This document shows, in pieces, positions 60,564 to 64,000 of a stretch of 64,000 nucleotides of DNA. The first letter of the stretch is position 1, and each line of letters begins with the position of its first letter. A program made the translations under genes and the position numbers. The stretch is from contig NZ_VFME01000001.1 of the NCBI RefSeq assembly GCF_006714895.1, forward strand, positions 1,922,001-1,986,000, given 5' to 3'. Under the pieces are notes generated by a model. The model did not search any database. It worked only from the letters and a program-made list of their open reading frames with translations, and was not told where the DNA came from. This DNA is from Gramella sp. Hel_I_59. GTDB lineage: Bacteria > Bacteroidota > Bacteroidia > Flavobacteriales > Flavobacteriaceae.

Positions 60564-63211
60564 TATTCGTCAAATAGTGAAGGTTGACCATCGCCGCCAG
60601 ATTTTTTATCTGGTGCCTTGATCTTCCCATTTTTAATATCCTCTGCTGTTATATTTTCTTCGGAATCTCTCGAACTTTTATCCTCGTCAGTTTCATTCTC
60701 ATTTTGTCCTTCATAAGGTATTGGATCCAAAAGGTTGATCTGATTTACTTTTTCAGAAGTGAGTTGATTCCCTAAAGCCTTTATTCCTTTTACCGAAATG
60801 AATTCCTCGATATTGATCTCTTCATTTTCGCGACGCTCCTTTCCTTTAGGTTTGGTATAAACAATCTCTGCCATTGGGAAATAATCTGTTGAAACCATTT
60901 CCAGGAAGGATTCTTCGTGTTCACTGATAAATTTCTCTTCTTTATCAGGATGTTCGATTATAAATCGCTTGACATAGAAACGTTCCTTTTCAGGTTCCCA
61001 GTAAATTGCAGAAACTGGCTTGTCCTTCACCCATTTCTCCAGAATGACCATTTCTTCATCAAATCTGGTTGTTAACTCCGGTCTTATTGTTTTTACAACA
61101 CCATCTTGTGTGATGATCAGCAATCTATCTTCTCCTCTAAATTCTCCTAACAATTCTCCTCTTTCGTCAACGTTTAGGCGTTTAACGGTTTCGTCGAACC
61201 AGATTCTTCTAGGTTTTAAAGTGGAAACCCCTTCTTCTTTAAGTTCAATACGCTTTACAGAGTATTTAGTAACGATATTACCTTTGACATTTCGGCCTTT
61301 GATAGAAATATCTGCAAAATCCACATCGAATTTCACTTTCCTGATGCTTCCCACCTGTCTAAGTAAAACTGTAATTACTTCAGCTTCTCCATTTGGGTTT
61401 GGTGTGAAATACAGGACTTTACTATCTTTTTTACCCTGAGTAAGATCATATTCCCGATCCCTGGTAACTGAAGTAACGGCAAATCTTTTTACATGAGTAT
61501 TGCCGGCCTTCCCGTCCCGGTAAATCATATTATAGATCGTTCGCTTGTCTTTTTTCTTAAAGATCGCCACGTGTATAATATCCTTACCAATAAAGGTTTT
61601 AGTATCAACCTTGGTGACCATCATTTTACCATCGGCAGTAAAACAAATGACATCATCAATATCTGAACATTCGGTTACATACTCATCTTTTTTGAGACTC
61701 GTTCCCACAAAACCTTCTGCTCTATTCACATATAGCTTGGTATTACGAATAACAACTTTTGTTGCTTCAATATCTTCAAATAGCCTGAGTTCAGTTTTTC
61801 GTTCTTTGCCGGTTCCGTAATCCTTCTTTAATTTCTGGAAATAATCTACCGCAAAGTCTATAAGGTTATCAAGATGATGTTTTATCTGGGCGATCTCATC
61901 TTCAAGCGCATCTATTTTTTGCTGAGCCTTATCAATGTCGAATTTTGAGATTCTTTTAATTCTAATCTCCGTAAGCCTTATAATATCTTCTTCAGTAACC
62001 TCACGTTTTAAATGCGTGGTAAAAGGTTTTAATCCTCGATCTATAGCCTGAATAACCCCGTCCCAGGTTTCTTCTTCTTCAATATCCCGATATACCCTGT
62101 TTTCAATGAATATTCGTTCCAGTGAAGCAAAATGCCATTGCTCTTGAAGCTCATTCAGTTTTATCTCCAATTCTCGTTTAAGAAGATGGAGCGTATGATC
62201 TGTTGATCTTCTTAATACTTCTGAAACTCCCAGGAATATTGGTTTGTGATCAATAATTACACAACCTAATGGCGATAATGAGTTTTCACACTGAGTAAAT
62301 GCATATAATGCATCTATAGTTCTGTCCGGTGATATGTTATTAGGTAAATGTATGAGGATCTCTACCTGAGCGGCAGTATTATCTTCGATCTTTTTGATCT
62401 TGATCTTACCTTTGTCATTTGCCTTCAGAATAGAATCGATCAAACTTCCGGTATTGGTTCCGTAGGGAACCTCATTAATCACCAGTGTATTTTTATCTAA
62501 CTGATTGATACGTGCACGAATTCTTACGCGTCCACCACGTTTTCCATCATTGTAATTTGAAATATCTGCGATACCTCCGGTTGGGAAATCAGGAAATATT
62601 TTAAAGGTTTTACCACGAAGATGTTTGATCGAGGCATCAATAAGTTCATTAAAATTATGTGGTAGAAATCTTGTACTTAAACCAACGGCAATACCTTCAG
62701 CACCCTGTGCAAGCAACATGGGGAATTTAACTGGAAGATTTACCGGCTCCTGCTTTCTACCATCGTAAGACAATTGCCATTCAGTTAATTTCGGACTGAA
62801 AAGTACTTCCAGAGCGAATTTTGAAAGTCGCGCCTCAATATATCTTGGGGCGGCAGCTCGGTCTCCAGTTAATATGTTACCCCAGTTTCCCTGAGTGTCA
62901 ATTAGAATATCCTTTTGCCCAATTTGTACCATGGCATCTCCAATACTGGCATCACCGTGGGGATGATATTGCATGGTGTGACCAACAATGTTCGCCACTT
63001 TATTGTAACGGCCATCGTCCAGGTCTTTCATAGAATGCATAATACGACGTTGAACTGGCTTAAAGCCATCTTCAATTGCTGGTACAGCTCGTTCCAGGAT
63101 TACATATGATGCATAATCCAGAAACCAGTCTTTGTACATTCCGGTAACCTTTATTAATTCTTCCTTATTTTCAAATTGCTCTTCCTGAGCTCCATCAAGG
63201 TTTTCTTCCAT
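60563..63211 (-). CDS. parC: DNA topoisomerase IV subunit A
   Basis: An 882-residue type IIA A subunit. The catalytic Tyr is Tyr124 in A-P-R-Y-I-E-A-R-L. The quinolone-region motif is H-P-H-G-D-A-S-I-G-D, with Ala88 where E. coli ParC has Ser80. No GyrA box is found in the C-terminal domain, and it forms an operon with parE, which supports topoisomerase IV (decatenation). The acidic tail (about 815-882) is long and disordered. Confidence 0.93.
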   Translation of the reverse strand: MEENLDGAQEEQFENKEELIKVTGMYKDWFLDYASYVILERAVPAIEDGFKPVQRRIMHSMKDLDDGRYNKVANIVGHTMQYHPHGDASIGDAMVQIGQKDILIDTQGNWGNILTGDRAAAPRYIEARLSKFALEVLFSPKLTEWQLSYDGRKQEPVNLPVKFPMLLAQGAEGIAVGLSTRFLPHNFNELIDASIKHLRGKTFKIFPDFPTGGIADISNYNDGKRGGRVRIRARINQLDKNTLVINEVPYGTNTGSLIDSILKANDKGKIKIKKIEDNTAAQVEILIHLPNNISPDRTIDALYAFTQCENSLSPLGCVIIDHKPIFLGVSEVLRRSTDHTLHLLKRELEIKLNELQEQWHFASLERIFIENRVYRDIEEEETWDGVIQAIDRGLKPFTTHLKREVTEEDIIRLTEIRIKRISKFDIDKAQQKIDALEDEIAQIKHHLDNLIDFAVDYFQKLKKDYGTGKERKTELRLFEDIEATKVVIRNTKLYVNRAEGFVGTSLKKDEYVTECSDIDDVICFTADGKMMVTKVDTKTFIGKDIIHVAIFKKKDKRTIYNMIYRDGKAGNTHVKRFAVTSVTRDREYDLTQGKKDSKVLYFTPNPNGEAEVITVLLRQVGSIRKVKFDVDFADISIKGRNVKGNIVTKYSVKRIELKEEGVSTLKPRRIWFDETVKRLNVDERGELLGEFRGEDRLLIITQDGVVKTIRPELTTRFDEEMVILEKWVKDKPVSAIYWEPEKERFYVKRFIIEHPDKEEKFISEHEESFLEMVSTDYFPMAEIVYTKPKGKERRENEEINIEEFISVKGIKALGNQLTSEKVNQINLLDPIPYEGQNENETDEDKSSRDSEENITAEDIKNGKIKAPDKKSGGDGQPSLFDE

Positions 63212-63702
63212 TAGGCAGTCACTTTGGGGGTGTTTTCAAGAACTTTATTCAGTGAATCCACTAAACCCCTTTTCTTTTTTCGGTTTAAAAATGTGGTATT
63301 GAAAGTATATTTCCGGTATCCTTTTTTTCTTCTTGAGTTAATATAGATTGTAAGGGCAGAATAAATTCCGACGTCGTAAAACTTGAACTTCCCTAATTTT
63401 CTCTTCGGAAATTCAGCCTTCTTCACACGATATTCCATGAATTTTGAAAGAAAGACTCCGTTGTTTTTAAAGTTCAAAGTTTCTCCGTCGCTGTCGAAAT
63501 CGAACGCCTGTCCAATCCGGTGAATGTATAGACCTAAAAGCAAGGTGACGATATTGGGCAGAAAATGACTGAAGGTTATTTCCTGTTCAGAATCTGAAGC
63601 CATGATCTCTATATTTACGAATAGATTCGTAACGAATACCGCAACAAGCACGATATAGATCGATGGGATTATCTTAACCTCACTTTTATTGGTAAATCTC
63701 AT
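63211..63702 (-). CDS. Membrane protein of unknown function between parE and parC
   Basis: A 163-residue protein with two hydrophobic helices (about 13-33 and 47-63), then a basic, strand-rich domain (about 70-163, many [15 protein letters not shown]). That layout resembles membrane-anchored PH-like proteins. It overlaps parE by 4 bases and parC by 1 base, so translation is likely coupled. I do not recognise the family; its presence here is unusual but may be conserved in relatives. Confidence 0.78.
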   Translation of the reverse strand: MRFTNKSEVKIIPSIYIVLVAVFVTNLFVNIEIMASDSEQEITFSHFLPNIVTLLLGLYIHRIGQAFDFDSDGETLNFKNNGVFLSKFMEYRVKKAEFPKRKLGKFKFYDVGIYSALTIYINSRRKKGYRKYTFNTTFLNRKKKRGLVDSLNKVLENTPKVTA

Positions 63703-64000
63703 ACGCCAAGTTCATTGACCAGGTCAAGTTCAAATTTGAGATTATCAATAATAAATTCCTGTCTGTCTGGTGTGTTCTTGCCCATATAGAAACTAAGCAT
63801 TTCCTCTATAGATTTGTCTTTATCCAGCATTACCGGGTCTAAACGAATATCTTCTCCTATAAAATGCACAAATTCATCTGGCGAGATCTCCCCCAACCCT
63901 TTAAATCGCGTAATTTCAGGCTTACCTTTCAATTTCTCCATTGCCTGCTTTCGCTCCATCTCACTATAACAATAAATAGTCTCCTTTTTATTTCTTACTC
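63699..64000 (-). CDS. parE: DNA topoisomerase IV subunit B, C-terminal part (partial)
   Basis: The frame is open through the window edge; reading upstream of the in-frame ATG at 63959 gives [12 protein letters not shown], so the gene continues beyond 64000. Visible motifs are [13 protein letters not shown] and L-D-P-V-M-L, the Toprim/C-terminal region of ParE/GyrB. It is first in the visible operon with the membrane protein, parC and mscL. Assignment to ParE rather than GyrB rests on the neighbouring parC. Confidence 0.88.
   Translation of the reverse strand, partial: VRNKKETIYCYSEMERKQAMEKLKGKPEITRFKGLGEISPDEFVHFIGEDIRLDPVMLDKDKSIEEMLSFYMGKNTPDRQEFIIDNLKFELDLVNELGV

Noticed and set aside
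61020..61439. A 139-codon open frame antisense to parC
   Set aside because: The product is Ser/Thr/Leu-rich with no motif, as expected from the reverse of an acidic/basic coding region.

Overview
The window looks like chromosomal core sequence from a marine-type member of the Bacteroidota, most likely Flavobacteriaceae (Gramella/Christiangramia-like by gene content; the genus is a guess). The reasons are AT-rich DNA, Bacteroidota-type -7 promoter boxes (TAnnTTTG) before many genes with few Shine-Dalgarno sequences, and typical flavobacterial families: Crp/Fnr and XRE regulators, FUSC and MscS membrane proteins, ClpC, a GyrA plus ParC pair, and a short Gre-like factor. I see no tRNA, rRNA, CRISPR array, insertion sequence or prophage. 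Genes lie on both strands in short operons, often with 1-4 base overlaps, and are closed by clear hairpin terminators.

Region by region. 1-8.1 kb: the N-terminal part of a Tat-type secreted Gfo/Idh/MocA oxidoreductase, an SlyD-like isomerase, OsmC, then a minus-strand operon of ATP-grasp ligase, GCS2-type ligase and N-formylglutamate-amidohydrolase-like enzyme. Facing away from it is a secreted M19 dipeptidase, followed by a membrane-anchored SdiA-regulated-type protein. 8.1-8.9 kb: a locus without large ORFs that holds two tandem, related 32-residue basic ORFs, a long hairpin and a terminator. 8.9-19 kb: class A PBP, a DEAD/DEAH helicase, Crp/Fnr regulator, secreted protein, cysE-cysM, and FUSC transporter with a small partner. 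19-24.5 kb: MDR and SDR oxidoreductases, an acidic protein, a VTT/DedA-like membrane protein, a Pmp3 peptide and galE. 24.6-28.3 kb: DUF3817-like protein, MscS, EEP hydrolase, second MscS. 28.3-35.1 kb: thioesterase, Nudix, aldehyde dehydrogenase, a small conserved protein, a SatD/DUF3307 pair, Gre-like factor, and a 7TM-HD phosphodiesterase. 35.2-45.9 kb: thiolase, a degenerate NlpC/P60 protein, TPR protein, gyrA, clpC, a small STAS-like protein and the NAD(P)HX repair enzyme. 46-53 kb: gcvT, a reductase, pterin dehydratase, YebC, acyltransferase, proline dehydrogenase, aroB, acidic protein and DJ-1/PfpI. 53-59 kb: ppc-dinB-yihY operon, Lrp/AsnC regulator, M14 peptidase. 59-64 kb: an XRE regulator with an array of operator-like palindromes, a lipoprotein, and a tightly overlapped parE - membrane protein - parC - mscL operon cut by the window end.

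Most genes are housekeeping: peptidoglycan synthesis, DNA topology, cysteine, one-carbon and aromatic synthesis, anaplerosis, proteolysis and osmotic protection. The least explained elements are the twin 32-residue ORF locus (8335-8566), the ATP-grasp/GCS2/amidohydrolase operon, the palindrome array between the M14 peptidase and XRE genes, an NlpC/P60 protein without its catalytic cysteine, and a SatD-family protein whose N-terminus resembles a nucleotide-cyclase core and which ends in a helix-turn-helix.
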